DNA of 64,000 nt from Odontocerum albicorne (GCA_949825065.1 OX463859.1:23267847-23331846); one strand, 5' to 3'. Positions 1-9,838 are shown, counted from the first letter of the stretch. Numbers and translations: made by a program. The notes: generated from the sequence alone by a model not told the origin.

Positions 1-978
1 AAATACCAAGGCGTGGTCAAAAGATCCGATCTACCGCATCCCTCGGAGTATGGCCCGATCATCAAGCTCAACGTCGACGGTCGAGGCCCCCCATGTTTGA
101 CACTGTATACGGATGAAAGCCTGCTCGAAGGCAGGGTCGGAGCGGCTTTCGTGGCCTACAGGAATGGACAAGAAATAACACGCAAGAAAATTAAACTAGC
201 GGACTACTGCTCGGTGTTCCAGGTGGAGTTGGTCGCGATGAGAGAAGCTCTATCCTGGGTTGAGGGGGCAAAAGATACCTTGCTATCGGTGGAGATACAC
301 TCAGATTCTCTATCTGGCCTGAGAGGGATCACCGATCCCAGGAGCACCAATCCGATCATCAGGTCCATTCTCGACTCGGTGAGCAGACTGAGGTGCCGAG
401 GAACGGAAGCGAACTTCCACTGGGTGAAAGGTCACTCTGGAAACATAGGAAACGACAGGGCTGACGAGCTAGCGCGGGCCGCGGGGAAGCTGAAGACGGT
501 GCCAGCTTACGACAAGTTCCCGCGAAGCTACGCGGTGGCAACACTCAGAGAGAAATACAACTCTGACTGGAATAAATTTTATGTTACAGGTACTACCGGA
601 GGCACCACCAAATTGTTCTTCGGGAGCATAAGCGAGGCGCTCGAGCACAGGAGAAGGATCATCCCCACATTCGAAGTGACGCAGGCGCTCACAGGACACG
701 GATGCTTCATGAAATACCTAAAAAGATTTCATCTTGCGGAGTCTGAGAGCTGCCCGTGTGACGAGAGTGTGGTGCAGGATGTGCTACACGTGCTGCTGAG
801 TTGTCCCGCGCAGGCCATCAGATGAAGGAAACTAGAGAACGAGCTGGGGGTATCCCGACTGCAACTAGAACATCTAAAAAAGGGACTTTTAATGAAGGAG
901 AATGTTTTTACCGTATGCGAATATGTCGCCGATGTAGTTAATTCCACAAAGCACATGAACACAATTACAAGGGAATGA
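1..978 (+). pseudogene. Non-LTR retrotransposon ORF, C-terminal RNase H and zinc-knuckle part, with in-frame stop
   Basis: The frame is open from base 1, so the element is cut by the window edge. Counting from codon 13, a ribonuclease H fold is visible: YTDES (D34), an E at residue 72 in VELVAM, HSD (D98), the HWVKGHSG loop (H141) and GNDRADELA (D151), so the D-E-D-D metal-binding set is intact. A CPC-x14-C pattern with an internal H follows, like the zinc knuckle of R1/I/LOA-group LINE proteins. At 823-825 a TGA interrupts the frame, but the same frame continues as RKLENELGV and on to a TGA at 976-978, where such proteins usually end. I read this as a nonsense mutation in an otherwise well kept copy. 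RNase H would remove the RNA strand during target-primed reverse transcription. The clade is not certain. Confidence 0.85.
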
Positions 979-1311
979 TACCAAAGGGCAGATCTCTTTG
1001 AAGGGCCTTCAGCCGCGTCCCGACGGAGTTTACCGCGATTTCTCCTGTTGTAAGGCAAATGCCGAGGCGCTCCCAATAAAGTCGTGCGCGAACGCATTCC
1101 TTGTCCTATCCATACACTGAACATTCGAAACACATTAAACATATTCAGAGCAATAAATGATAAACACTTTTGGGGTATGCACTGAGGGATCAGGCAAAGA
1201 AGTGGGTCTCCATAGAACCACTTCAGAGAGTCCAAACACAATCCTGGGGTTATAAACCTGGTGCGTCATAAGCCAGGTTGCCCATTAGCTCAACTCATCA
1301 AAAAAAAAAAA
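1..1311 (+). mobile_element. 3' end of a LINE with RNase H, ending in poly(A)
   Basis: The coding part to 978 is followed by about 320 bp of untranslated sequence and an A run at 1299-1311, which is a typical LINE 3' end. The 99-bp minisatellite starts directly after the A run. The 5' part, with the reverse transcriptase, lies outside the window. Confidence 0.7.
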
Positions 1312-1314
1312 TAT

Positions 1315-1755
1315 ATATGTTTCGACTGACCTGTGTGTGAGTGAGACGGCTACACCTAAGAAAATGCTGAATCTATAGAATTGTCAGTATGGACACACTC
1401 TCAGTAATTGCAAATATGTTTCGACTGACCTGTGTGTGAGTGAGACGGCTACACCTAAGAAAATGCTGAATCTATAGAATGATCAGTATGGACACACTCT
1501 CAGTAATTGCAAATATGTTTCGACTAACCTGTGTGTGAGTGAGACGGCTACACCTAAGAAAATGCTGAATCTATAGAATGGTCAGTATGGACACACTCTC
1601 AGTAATTGCAAATATGTTTCGACTGACATGTGTGTGAGTGAGACGGCTACACCTAAGAAAATGCTGAATCTATAGAATGGTCAGTATGGACACACTCTCA
1701 GTAATTGCAAATATGTTTCGACTGACCTGTGTGTGAGTGAGACTGCTACTCCTTA
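1315..1755. repeat. 99-bp minisatellite, about 4.5 units (copy A)
   Basis: The start ATATGTTTCGACT recurs at 1315, 1414, 1513 and so on, an exact 99-bp period, with only scattered substitutions between units. The same unit forms the left edge of copy B at 20471-20970. Confidence 0.95.
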
Positions 1756-1774
1756 GAAAAAAGAATAAAATGAG

Positions 1775-1910
1775 AAAATCAAATAATGTATTGTATTACA
1801 CTTTCCGTGTTTACAATAACAGCCTGACAGGTTTATTTTGAAGTGTGACAATATCTATCAATCAACCAGAAAAAATGTTAAACTTTAAATGAAAAAATAC
1901 ACTCAAACTT
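1775..1910 (-). repeat. SINE family 1, tail part (copy A)
   Basis: Read on the minus strand this holds the tail of SINE family 1: the GGTTGATTGATAGATATTG stretch and the end GGAAAGTGTAATACAATACA. The hairpin is decayed. Copy B has it at 20995-21130. Confidence 0.65.
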
Positions 1911-2399
1911 TTTTTTTAAATTAAGGGTTACAACGCACCTTGCAATTAGGCAACGAAGGTTGTCCATTATTATGTTTGGATTCTTTTATTCCGGTTTTGA
2001 TGTACGATTATTTTATAAATTTAAAATAAATACTGAACCACAAACTAATTTGCCCCAGTCCTCTCGTCAAATGTTATTTTATACGTTCTTATCATAGCTA
2101 CTATATATATTATAAATAGTTCCGTTTTAATTGTTATAGTGCGTGAATGTGTAGCCAAAATTAATTTGTATTTAATCAAAAGTTTCGTATTTAACGTTGC
2201 GAAACTTTGTATTAGAATATTTAGTAAGAAAGCGCTTTGTCATTTCACTTATTGATTACATTTATCAACGCGACACGTGTTTTTATCTCCTATTTTGACA
2301 ATCTTCAGGCGAAATAATCTCCATTTGTTACGAGAGCAATGCTTGGATCCAACTAATGGTGTGTCTCATTGGAAATATGTGTGGTACGAGTATATTAGC
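1911..2399. other. AT-rich stretch without a recognised gene (copy A)
   Basis: No open frame of interest and no repeat I recognise beyond its duplicate at about 21131-21610 in copy B. Confidence 0.5.
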
Positions 2400-2645
2400 C
2401 CAAAGTTCTTTTGATAGTGAGAAATGTTATGAATTAGTGATAAATGATAGTGAGGAATATTATGGATTAGTGAGAAATATTATGGTTTAGTGAGAAATAT
2501 TATGGATTATTGAGAAATGATAGTGAGAAATGTTATGGATTAGTGAGAAATGTTATGGTTATTGAGAAATGATAATGAGAAATGTTATGGATTAGTGAGA
2601 AACAATAGTGAAAAATGTTATGGATTAGTGAGAAATATCTTCTGC
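2400..2645. repeat. Short degenerate tandem repeat, GAGAAATGTTATGGATTAGT type (copy A)
   Basis: About ten imperfect units of roughly 20 bp alternate with a shorter GAGAAATGATAGT form. Copy B (21615-21965) has a longer array, so unit number changed after the duplication. An 83-codon frame beginning in the array is open in both copies but looks like chance. Confidence 0.85.
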
Positions 2646-2810
2646 TTTATGTTTTTGCTATTTCTAAATTCCCCATTTTGTATAATTTTTGTGACGAATA
2701 TAACTATACTTTCTTTAAAATTGCGGTTTGTCTCTGTAATATGTAATCAAAACTATGATGAAGGGTCTAATGAGACCGCGTACACTTCCAACGATACTTG
2801 ACACCAGTTG

Positions 2811-3148
2811 AATCTAATCTTGTAACTAAGTGGGATCAGTCCGCCTGAAGTGATGACGTTCATGATCTAGTTGATAAGATACAAATCTTTCAGCCCGGGA
2901 GTGGCAATCTTGTAACTAAGTGGGATTAGTCCGCCTGAAGTGATAACCTTCATGATCTAGTTGATAAGATACAAATCTTTCAGCCCGGGAGTGGCAATTT
3001 AATACCCATAGGAAACCAGATTTTTTTTTAAACATGGTTTCAGTCTAGTTTTTACATAAAGATTGTTTAATACCTTTCTTGTCGGTCGGAAAATATTACC
3101 AACTGGCAATAATACCGCTAGGCTATACAACTAACGGGTAATATACAT
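2811..3148 (+). repeat. SINE family 1 with a doubled tRNA-like head (copy A)
   Basis: A tRNA-like head (A-box-like TGATCTAGTTGATAAGA, then a CCCGGGAGTGG segment) occurs twice at a 90-bp period (TGTAACTAAG at 2821 and 2911). The shared body follows: ACCAGATTTTTTTT, a TTTCAGTCTAGTTTT segment, and a tail with the hairpin ATTACCAACTGGCAAT. In copy B the head is repeated four times with a different 80-bp unit. Confidence 0.75.
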
Positions 3149-3149
3149 A

Positions 3150-3400
3150 ATAGTGTAAATTAAGAAAATCCCTCTGAGATGGTTGGGGCACGTCGAAAAC
3201 TAAGGAAAGTATGGTAGTGTACGATATTTTGATAGAAAGAAATGTAAAAAATAATCGAAGGAGCTGTATGAGAAGGTGTATGGATGTTGAAGAAACAATA
3301 TATGTATGTCACGATAAGAAAATCTGGCGCTCTCTTTTTTCTGCCTACCCCGATAGAGATGGTCGATGGTATAAATGTAAAAGAGCCTGGATATAGGAGA
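3150..3400 (+). mobile_element. RTE-like LINE 3' end remnant (copy A)
   Basis: The translation, with small breaks, contains RWLGHVE, then SCMRRCMDVEE and KIWRSLFSAYPDRDG. This is the recurring C-terminus of an RTE-like non-LTR family found a dozen times in this window. It ends about 110 bp upstream of the fucosyltransferase start, so it may lie in or next to that gene's promoter or 5' UTR. Confidence 0.75.
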
Positions 3401-3509
3401 TAAGAGAGATACTGTGGATAAATGTAATTAATGGAAAAACAAAGTAATTTCTTATTAAATATATTTATATTTGTATTTTGAAAGTGTTCAATTCAAAAAA
3501 GATTAAAAA

Positions 3510-4724
3510 ATGATGGGCAAATGTGTTAAGTCACTTGTTTTGATATGGGCGATATTTGCAACAATTATGTTATTCAAAGCAGTTATCCTGAATGAAAACT
3601 CACCTTGGACACTATACAAAGTTCGACCAGTAAATAAAAATACAAAAAACATTCTTTATTGGAACACGTTTTTTTCAAGACCTGACTTCGGTTTCGGATT
3701 CGGCCAAAACCCATTTAAAATATTTAATTGTCATGTATCAGATTGTTACATAACAAACAAAAGAAACTTTACATCTCTTGAAAAATTTGACGCAATCATA
3801 TTTCATGGTCCATTACATAATCCAAAAAATGACCCTGTTCCACATCGCAGATCTCCTCATCAAATATATGCATATTTTTCAATGGAGGGTCCAGCAAGAT
3901 TTCCAGCTTACAATGGGCATAACGGAATTTTCAATGTTACTATGACATACAGACTAGATGCAGATATTCCTACTCCATACAACGTATTATACAACAATCA
4001 AGGAGATTACGTTGCTCCAAGTTTCCATCCTGCTTGGACTTCACCAAATCACAGTTCAGAATATTTGAAGAAGTATTTTAATATTTACGAAAGGAAATCT
4101 AAACCAGTCGCTTGGTTTGTATCAAACTGTCAGTCGACTCCAAATCACAGGATGGTGTATGTTAAAGAACTTCAAAAACATATAACTGTAGATATTTATG
4201 GAAATTGTGGTCCTTTGAAATGTCCAAAAAATAATGCAACAATGTGTGAGAATATGTTGAAAAATGACTATTTTTTTTATTTAGCCTTTGAAAATAGTAA
4301 CTGTGTTGACTATGTATCTGAAAAACTTTTCTTGGCCATTACTAACGAAGTTGTTCCTGTTACGTTAAATGGAGCTGATATGACATCTTTTCTACCACAA
4401 TTCTCATATCTGAATGCAAGAAAGTTTTCTCCAATCCAACTGGCTCAGAAGATGAAATCAATGATGAACAGTTCTCTAGAATATCTCAAGTACTTTTGGT
4501 GGAAAGATGTGTACTCAACAAGTTCGTCCAACCCGATACCGCATCCATTTTGTACGCTTTGCGAAATTCTCCACGATAAGAACAGGAAACCGAAATTTTA
4601 TGATAATTTCGTGGAATGGTTTCAAGGATCAAGTGGTAATCCCATGTGTACAAGTAACAATGATTTTGTTGACTGCAATGGAGGACGATGTACAGGAACT
4701 AATTTATTAAATCCCAACGTGTAA
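3510..4724 (+). CDS. Alpha-1,3-fucosyltransferase (GT10 family), copy A
   Basis: The predicted enzyme (404 aa) transfers fucose from GDP-fucose to GlcNAc of glycans in the Golgi. It has a short cytoplasmic head, one membrane anchor (about residues 9-27), a GT10 N-terminal domain (about 45-155) and the diagnostic C-terminal GT10 domain (about 195-370). That domain shows VAWFVSNC (200-207), VDIYGNCG (227-234) and FYLAFENSNCVDYVSEKLF (256-274), with a CTLC pair near the end. Sequons are seen at N86, N142, N180 and N242. The length is usual for arthropod alpha-(1,3)-fucosyltransferase C-like proteins. There is no intron, so a retrogene origin is possible. The start is the first of two adjacent ATGs. 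Relative to copy B, a 7-bp deletion near the stop replaces the terminal GF with GTNLLNPNV. The acceptor and the core or antenna specificity cannot be told. Confidence 0.93.
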   Translation: MMGKCVKSLVLIWAIFATIMLFKAVILNENSPWTLYKVRPVNKNTKNILYWNTFFSRPDFGFGFGQNPFKIFNCHVSDCYITNKRNFTSLEKFDAIIFHGPLHNPKNDPVPHRRSPHQIYAYFSMEGPARFPAYNGHNGIFNVTMTYRLDADIPTPYNVLYNNQGDYVAPSFHPAWTSPNHSSEYLKKYFNIYERKSKPVAWFVSNCQSTPNHRMVYVKELQKHITVDIYGNCGPLKCPKNNATMCENMLKNDYFFYLAFENSNCVDYVSEKLFLAITNEVVPVTLNGADMTSFLPQFSYLNARKFSPIQLAQKMKSMMNSSLEYLKYFWWKDVYSTSSSNPIPHPFCTLCEILHDKNRKPKFYDNFVEWFQGSSGNPMCTSNNDFVDCNGGRCTGTNLLNPNV

Positions 4725-4770
4725 ATTTTAGTCTAACCAAAAACAAATTATGTATTTGACAGCTTGCAGC

Positions 4771-4776
4771 AATAAA
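4771..4776 (+). terminator. Polyadenylation signal of fucosyltransferase A
   Basis: AATAAA lies 46 bp after the stop codon. It is conserved at the same place after copy B. Confidence 0.6.
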
Positions 4777-5063
4777 AAATGTATTTTATTCAAAGCTGTG
4801 ATGTTTGTTATTATTTTTAAGAATTTTCGTTAATTGTTTCATTTATTCATTTGTATTGTGTCCCTCAACATATAAGAATTGACGATATAAACATTTTGAA
4901 GAGTTGCGTGAAAGGGAACCATATTGTCTTCGTCGACATTTATCGAACATTTGGGTTTACCTACATGATAACTGGACCTTCCAAATCGTCACCGAACACA
5001 CTAGCGCGATAGTATTTTTACCAGATGAGCAAATTCATCAAACTGATGTACTTTTTTTTGTGT
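4777..5063. other. 3' flank of fucosyltransferase A, no gene seen
   Basis: Duplicated in copy B at 24641-24929. No coding or repeat signal was recognised. Confidence 0.5.
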
Positions 5064-5131
5064 GCCATTGAGAATTGAACCCAAAACACCTTGGTAGATA
5101 TCAAACGTCTTATCAATTAGACCACGGAGGT
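5064..5131 (-). repeat. tRNA-like SINE head (copy A)
   Basis: On the minus strand a CCTCCGTGGTCTAATTGATA stretch acts like an A box and GTTCAATTCTCAATGG like a degenerate B box. There is no acceptor stem, so this is a SINE remnant rather than a tRNA gene. Copy B: 24930-24995. Confidence 0.55.
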
Positions 5132-5254
5132 CTCCAAAAGAATTAAATTGGCAATAAACTAACTTATAGTTTATAATCACCAAGAAACTGATTTTTAATG
5201 ACATACGAGTATTCAACCTATTTATAAATTTAAACTGAAACAATTGTTTCTACC

Positions 5255-5540
5255 TACTTTGTATTACTTTTTATCAAGATGTACCAACTTTGTATGAAGA
5301 TGTACTCATTTTGTACCAGTATTTACTTACTTTGTACCAAGATGTACCAACTTTGCACCGAGGTGTGATTATATTTGTACAAGATGTATCTACCTTGTAA
5401 ACCTAATGCAACAATTGTGTATCAAGATGTATCAACTTTTTCCCAATGTGTACCAACTTTGAATCAAGATTTACTCATTTTGTACCAAGTTGTACTATCT
5501 TTGTATCAAGATATACCAACTTTGTATCCTAGATATGCCA
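5255..5540. repeat. Degenerate tandem repeat, TTTGTACCAAGATGTACCAAC type (copy A)
   Basis: About a dozen imperfect units of 20-25 bp share the theme CTTTGTAYCAAGATGTACCAA. Copy B has the same array at 25115-25400. Confidence 0.8.
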
Positions 5541-6750
5541 ATTAATTAATACCTTTCAAAATTCAAACTTTGCCTTACCAATTGGATTTTGACAGAACAG
5601 AAAAAATCAAGAGTACAGGTAGAGAAGATCACAGACTTTAAAAGAGAAGCAGGAAGAATACTCTCTGACTAAGTTAGGACTTTTGACAAAAAAAAACCCT
5701 TATGTCAGATGCCTTACTTACGAGGATACCGAATTCTCATTTACGATGGCTTCTTAAATCAAAACAAACAAGGGGAGTAAACAAGCACCGAATCTGTGAT
5801 TGTCAATGAAGATACTTATTCCAGAATATTCGGAAGTCAATCAATGTATTAAAGAAAGTAGAGTGTGGAAGAAATACTGACTGATGCATCTCACTCCAAA
5901 AGAAGACAGAGTTAGAATAATTACATATCTAAAATTTCTTTAATTTTTAACTATCAAATAAACTATTCCTACGACATATCTTGGTGATAAATTTAAGGAT
6001 TGCATTCATTTTATTCTGAAGCCATTTTAAAGAGGCGTTGAGTATAGTTAATTTTGGGATTGTTAAAAACAGTCAAATAATTAATAATATTTGCTATATA
6101 CGTTTTTCTTGTCGATAATTCAGTCTGCAAGTGTTTATGGAGAAGGTTAACTTAGCTCGTAATTAAAGAGGGTTGAGAATTAACAAATCCAAAAGAAAAA
6201 GTATGATCGTTAGTAAAATTAAAGTGCAGATATGGGTACCTCTTGATCCAAATAATGAAATTTTAGAGCTAGTACAATAGTACGAGTATAAATGTCTAGA
6301 ATAGTGACTGAATAATCAGCGCTACTTGTCAGAAGAGATCAAAGTAAGTGTGGACATGGCACGAAGCTGCTTCTTCAAAATGCACGATCTCCTCTGCAAC
6401 AAGAATTTATATTCGAATTACGTATGCGAATTTTGCGTTGCTACATATTCTCCGCATAAACGAGTATAACATCTATGGAATTGAAACACGGACAATTATA
6501 ATATATATAAACTATCTATGTAAAGAAAAAATTATTTCTTAAAGAAATCAATACTTGAAAAATAAAGAAAAAAATTGTTATATAACATATTTTTTATTCC
6601 CTAATCATTAATATACTTTTCTATCATCTTACTCTCTTATCAATTCTTACTTGTAAGCCCTCAATACTCTTGTAGATGTATATTTATAAGAATAATCATA
6701 CAATTCGCATATATTTGAGTTCAGAGGGAAAATAAAGAGGGAAATTAAGA
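5541..6750. other. Unassigned duplicated DNA (copy A)
   Basis: Nearly identical to 25400-26590 apart from small indels. I see no long frame, RNA gene or known repeat. Confidence 0.5.
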
Positions 6751-7063
6751 TTTAATTGACGTTTTCCAAACTAGAGATCCCTGAGAGTCTGCGAGAGTAT
6801 CCCGGTGGGCTCGTGGACTATTTCAGAAATTACTACAATTATACTAGAAAATGTCTTCTTCGCGGTTGGAACAAGCTCGAATGAAAGCATTTTCCTACTG
6901 TTCACCTGCTATTAAAAATAAAGAATGCATTCAAGGGTCTCTTTATAGATACCTTCCAGCAGACAAGCGAGCTATTCCTCAGCAGGATGAAGGGGCGACG
7001 AGTGAGACGCCAGCTCTGGGTACTGATTAGCGGATGCGGAGAAGAAGAATTGTCAATCCTCTT

Positions 7064-7075
7064 CTACATAATAAT
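7064..7075. repeat. Target-site duplication, left, of the Jockey-like insertion
   Basis: CTACATAATAAT here is repeated at 7850-7861. Copy B has it once, at 26913-26924, as the empty site. Confidence 0.93.
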
Positions 7076-7849
7076 TTATTTTTTATTTTTTTATTAAACA
7101 AAGTTAATTATTGTACAAACATTTATCAAGGATATACCTGTATACAAATTTATTACTTAACTAATCTTAATTATATGTTATAATTTATGAACTTACTTAT
7201 CTTATTTTCCTACATATCATTTTATTTTATTTATTCAATCTTAATATATGAGATCTTAGAAACAATTAACACCTACATACTACTTATAACTAGATAACAA
7301 TTCTTACACTAATTATTCAGCAAAAACAAGTCCACTCGTTCAGGCTACTTGTATTCCATCACATTCACTCAGACCTTGGTCGTCCCAGCTAATACTGTAG
7401 GTGGACTAGTCAGGTAAAATATAGTGATTCGGAAGCTTGTGCTTATAACGGATGGGTAGGTCGGATTTACTCTCGTAAGTCCCCAGGGCAGCAACTAAGG
7501 GATTGCTATGATTTTGTTGGCTTTTATAGAACTTCACGGTCCAAACGAGGATGTGGTGTTGTAGGGTTATTTCTCGCTGTTCGGCGTGAAATCGGGTAAG
7601 GCTTGTTCTGGGATGGGTGTTAAAAGATATCTTGAATGCCTTGTTCTGCACTCTCTGGAGTTTCAGGTGGTTTGTGTTGCTCACACTACCCCAAACGGGT
7701 GCAGCATAGGTCAAGATAGGACGAATAAGGGTTTTATAGAGGAGGACCTTATTTTTGGGTGAAAGGACGCTGCGTCGATGAAATATCGAACTCATAGCCC
7801 CTATGCCCTTGTGACCCTTCTGTCTGATGGTATTCAAATGAGTTTTCCA
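7076..7849 (-). mobile_element. 5'-truncated Jockey-like LINE inserted in copy A
   Basis: This 774-bp insertion lies between two copies of a 12-bp target duplication. On the minus strand it has the end of a reverse transcriptase ORF, about 330 bp of 3' UTR, and an A-rich tail that abuts the left target duplication. It is absent from copy B. Confidence 0.93.
7406..7837 (-). pseudogene. Reverse transcriptase C-terminus, Jockey-like
   Basis: The 143-residue frame holds LLYKTLIRPILTYAAPVWG and LKLQRVQNKAFKI, the thumb and connection region that follows the polymerase domain in Jockey-clade LINEs. The catalytic FADD-box part is missing through 5' truncation. The remaining frame is unbroken, in line with a recent insertion. 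Confidence 0.88.
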
Positions 7850-7861
7850 CTACATAATAAT

Positions 7862-8455
7862 AAATATAGAAACTTGCTGCTGATGAAGTCAGATCTAAGG
7901 ATTAAGCTTGCAAAGCATTGATTCCGACATCGATTATTTGGTAAGGAAAAATACTTCACATTGAGGTGAAAAATTATTAATTTATTTAGTGATTCACAAG
8001 TTTTTATACAATATAAGTAAAGTGAGTATTCTTACGGTGGGCAGCGCAAGATATATAAAGCCATACTGCATTAGAGGCATAAAAACATTAATGCTCAGCA
8101 CATCTAGAAGCAAACAGCAGCAGATAGAGGCAAATGGCGTAAAACAGTTACTAGTTATCAGGAACTTAATAGAGAAAGAAGCCGCAGATGAGCTACACGT
8201 ATTAAAACTTCTTACCCTCTATGGAACGGTATGGTATATGTCTATCACAAATTCACTTACAAAGTCATGACCGGTGGCACCAACTTCAAGTATCCTGATC
8301 ACTAACTTTGAACTGTTCCTTCTATATTACTAGTCACGGGTGATGGGCATTTATTTAATTCAGTTTATAATGACGTCATTGAACATAAATGCAGAATGTA
8401 TTAGTTTTTTTTAAACTTCAGGATATTAATTAAATAGATAAAGTACTTTATTTAG
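7862..8455. other. Unassigned duplicated DNA with a shared 93-codon frame (copy A)
   Basis: A frame at 7989-8270 is open in both copies (27052-27333 in B). However, most of the base changes between them are amino-acid changing, so I see no sign of selection on it and do not call a gene. Confidence 0.4.
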
Positions 8456-8629
8456 TCAAACACTATTTCACTTCATATAACGGAATAACCCTACCGGTTT
8501 CAAGATTTTCACCTCATCAACAAGACTTGTTTGTGCTCCCCTAACGATGAGGGGTTTGTGCTCACCCTAAAGATACCTTGAAACCGGTAGGGTTATACCG
8601 TTATATAAAAGGGAATAAACAGTGTTTGA
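8456..8629. mobile_element. Palindromic MITE, type 1 (copy A)
   Basis: The ends TCAAACACT and AGTGTTTGA are inverted repeats. Inside, ACCCTACCGGTTTCAAG and CTTGAAACCGGTAGGGT form a long hairpin round a short loop. No coding capacity. Other copies: 19884-20048, 27901-28061, 52708-52884, and a half copy at 11098-11150. Confidence 0.88.
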
Positions 8630-8648
8630 CTAAAAAAAATACGATGTA

Positions 8649-9606
8649 CTATGCGTATCCAGAAAGTAAGTGTACTGAGGCTCTCACGACCGGATGGATT
8701 TTATTTTCGACATGTTGGCTACACTTTTATGTAGCCTGACCCTTCCCCTCCGCAACGAGACCGGTTCGAGGTCAGTACGTTGAGAAGTGTCGACGCGACA
8801 ACACGTTTCGTGAAAAATGTCAATCCGATCTCCCGCCAAGTGCGAAATACGTGGCGTTATCCGTTATCTCGTTTGGAAGGGAAAACCTCCGGTTGAGGTT
8901 TATAATGAGGTGAAAACTGCATATGGTAAAAAAGCTATGAATCATACGAGTGTGTACTAGTGGTATCGCGAGTTTAAAAACGGTCACGTCACACCTCTTC
9001 ACCCTCCGCCAAAAAGTTCAAAACCACAATTTCAACCAAGAAAATCATGGCATCCGTGTTTTGGGACTGTAAGGCATAATTTTAATTGAATATATTCCTC
9101 AAGGGGAGACCTTCAACTCTGCAAGATACTGTGAAATCCTAAAAAAATTGCGGAGGGCGATTCAGAACAAGAGGAGAGGCATGCTGACAAAGGGAGTCTG
9201 CCTGCTGCACGACAATGCCAGACCACACACGGCCAACGCCACGAAGGAACCGCTTGCCTCGTTTAAATGGGATGCCCTGAACCATCCCGCGCATTGCCCT
9301 GACCTAGCACCTTCAGATTACTATCTCTTTACCTTCCTGAAGCTGTACATGGGTGGAAAAAGCTTTTCAACCGACGAGGAGGTAAAGGAGGAGGTGGAGA
9401 AGTGGACGGAGGGGTTGGCGGGAAACTACTTCGAGGAAGGCATCAAAAAGTTGATACCCCGCTTCACCACCTGCATTGAGAGGAATGACGACTATGTCGA
9501 AAAATAGCTTACATATGTACTACGGTAACCACTTAATTTTTTTGTTTAAATAAAAAAAATTGTAACCTACAAAAATTCAGTACACTTACTTTCTGGATAT
9601 GCCTCG
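8649..9606 (+). mobile_element. Internally deleted mariner transposon, in copy A only
   Basis: Inverted repeats of about 30 bp with three mismatches share CATATCCAGAAAGTAAGTG/CGTATCCAGAAAGTAAGTG, and TA flanks both ends (8647-8648 and 9607-9608). Copy B has one TA at the matching place. At 958 bp it is shorter than the usual 1.3 kb. The N-terminal helix-turn-helix part starts at ATG 8817. The middle, including the first catalytic aspartate, is deleted, and the C-terminal half follows. Confidence 0.93.
9073..9507 (+). pseudogene. Mariner transposase, C-terminal catalytic half
   Basis: The frame reads IEYIPQGETFNSARY, then LLHDNARPHTA with the second catalytic D, then HCPDLAPSDYYLF with the third D of the DD34D triad. 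It ends at the normal mariner C-terminus just before the 3' inverted repeat. The first D region is lost and a frameshift at about 9072 breaks the link to the N-terminal part. It cannot make active transposase but keeps both ends, so another source could move it. Confidence 0.9.
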
Positions 9607-9699
9607 TATTTCTTGAATCTTAGAAAGGACATTTATTTCACTTGGACGTGTCATGTTTATATTTTTTTAATACAATAAATAAAACTTATATTTTTTTTA

Positions 9700-9838
9700 T
9701 TAACCACTGTTTTCTTTGAGTTACCTTCCGGTTTTAAAGACCTCTGTCTAACTCGTCAGGTGAAATTGAATTCTTCCCCTGACAAGGATGGCGGAGGTCT
9801 TTGAAACCGGCAGTGACTCAAATAAAACAGTGGTGAAT
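9700..9838. mobile_element. Palindromic MITE, type 2 (copy A)
   Basis: The ends are ACCACTGTTTTCTTTGAGT and ACTCAAATAAAACAGTGGT. Inner arms CCGGTTTTAAAGACCTC and GAGGTCTTTGAAACCGG form a hairpin. It shares the GGTTTCAAAG-type core with type 1 but has different ends. Copy B: 28171-28311. Confidence 0.85.

Larger units (their letters stand above)
6755..7920 (+). mobile_element. hAT-like transposon remnant, split by a LINE insertion (copy A)
   Basis: A stretch with GGGCTCGTGGACTATTTCAG closely matches the inside of the hAT-type element at 45666-46117, and both share GAGACGCCAG further on. Past the LINE insertion (7076-7849) a frame gives NLLLMKSDLRIKLAKH, like the C-terminus of hAT/ZBED-type transposases. 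It is broken by stops. Copy B (26600-27015) has the same remnant without the LINE. Confidence 0.55.

Noticed and set aside
2550..2801. 83-codon frame kept in both duplicates (also 21875-22126)
   Set aside because: It starts inside a short tandem array and has no recognisable domain; probably chance.
7989..8270. 93-codon frame kept open in both duplicates (also 27052-27333)
   Set aside because: Most base changes between the copies alter amino acids and no family features are visible. An open frame over 280 bp between young copies is expected without selection.
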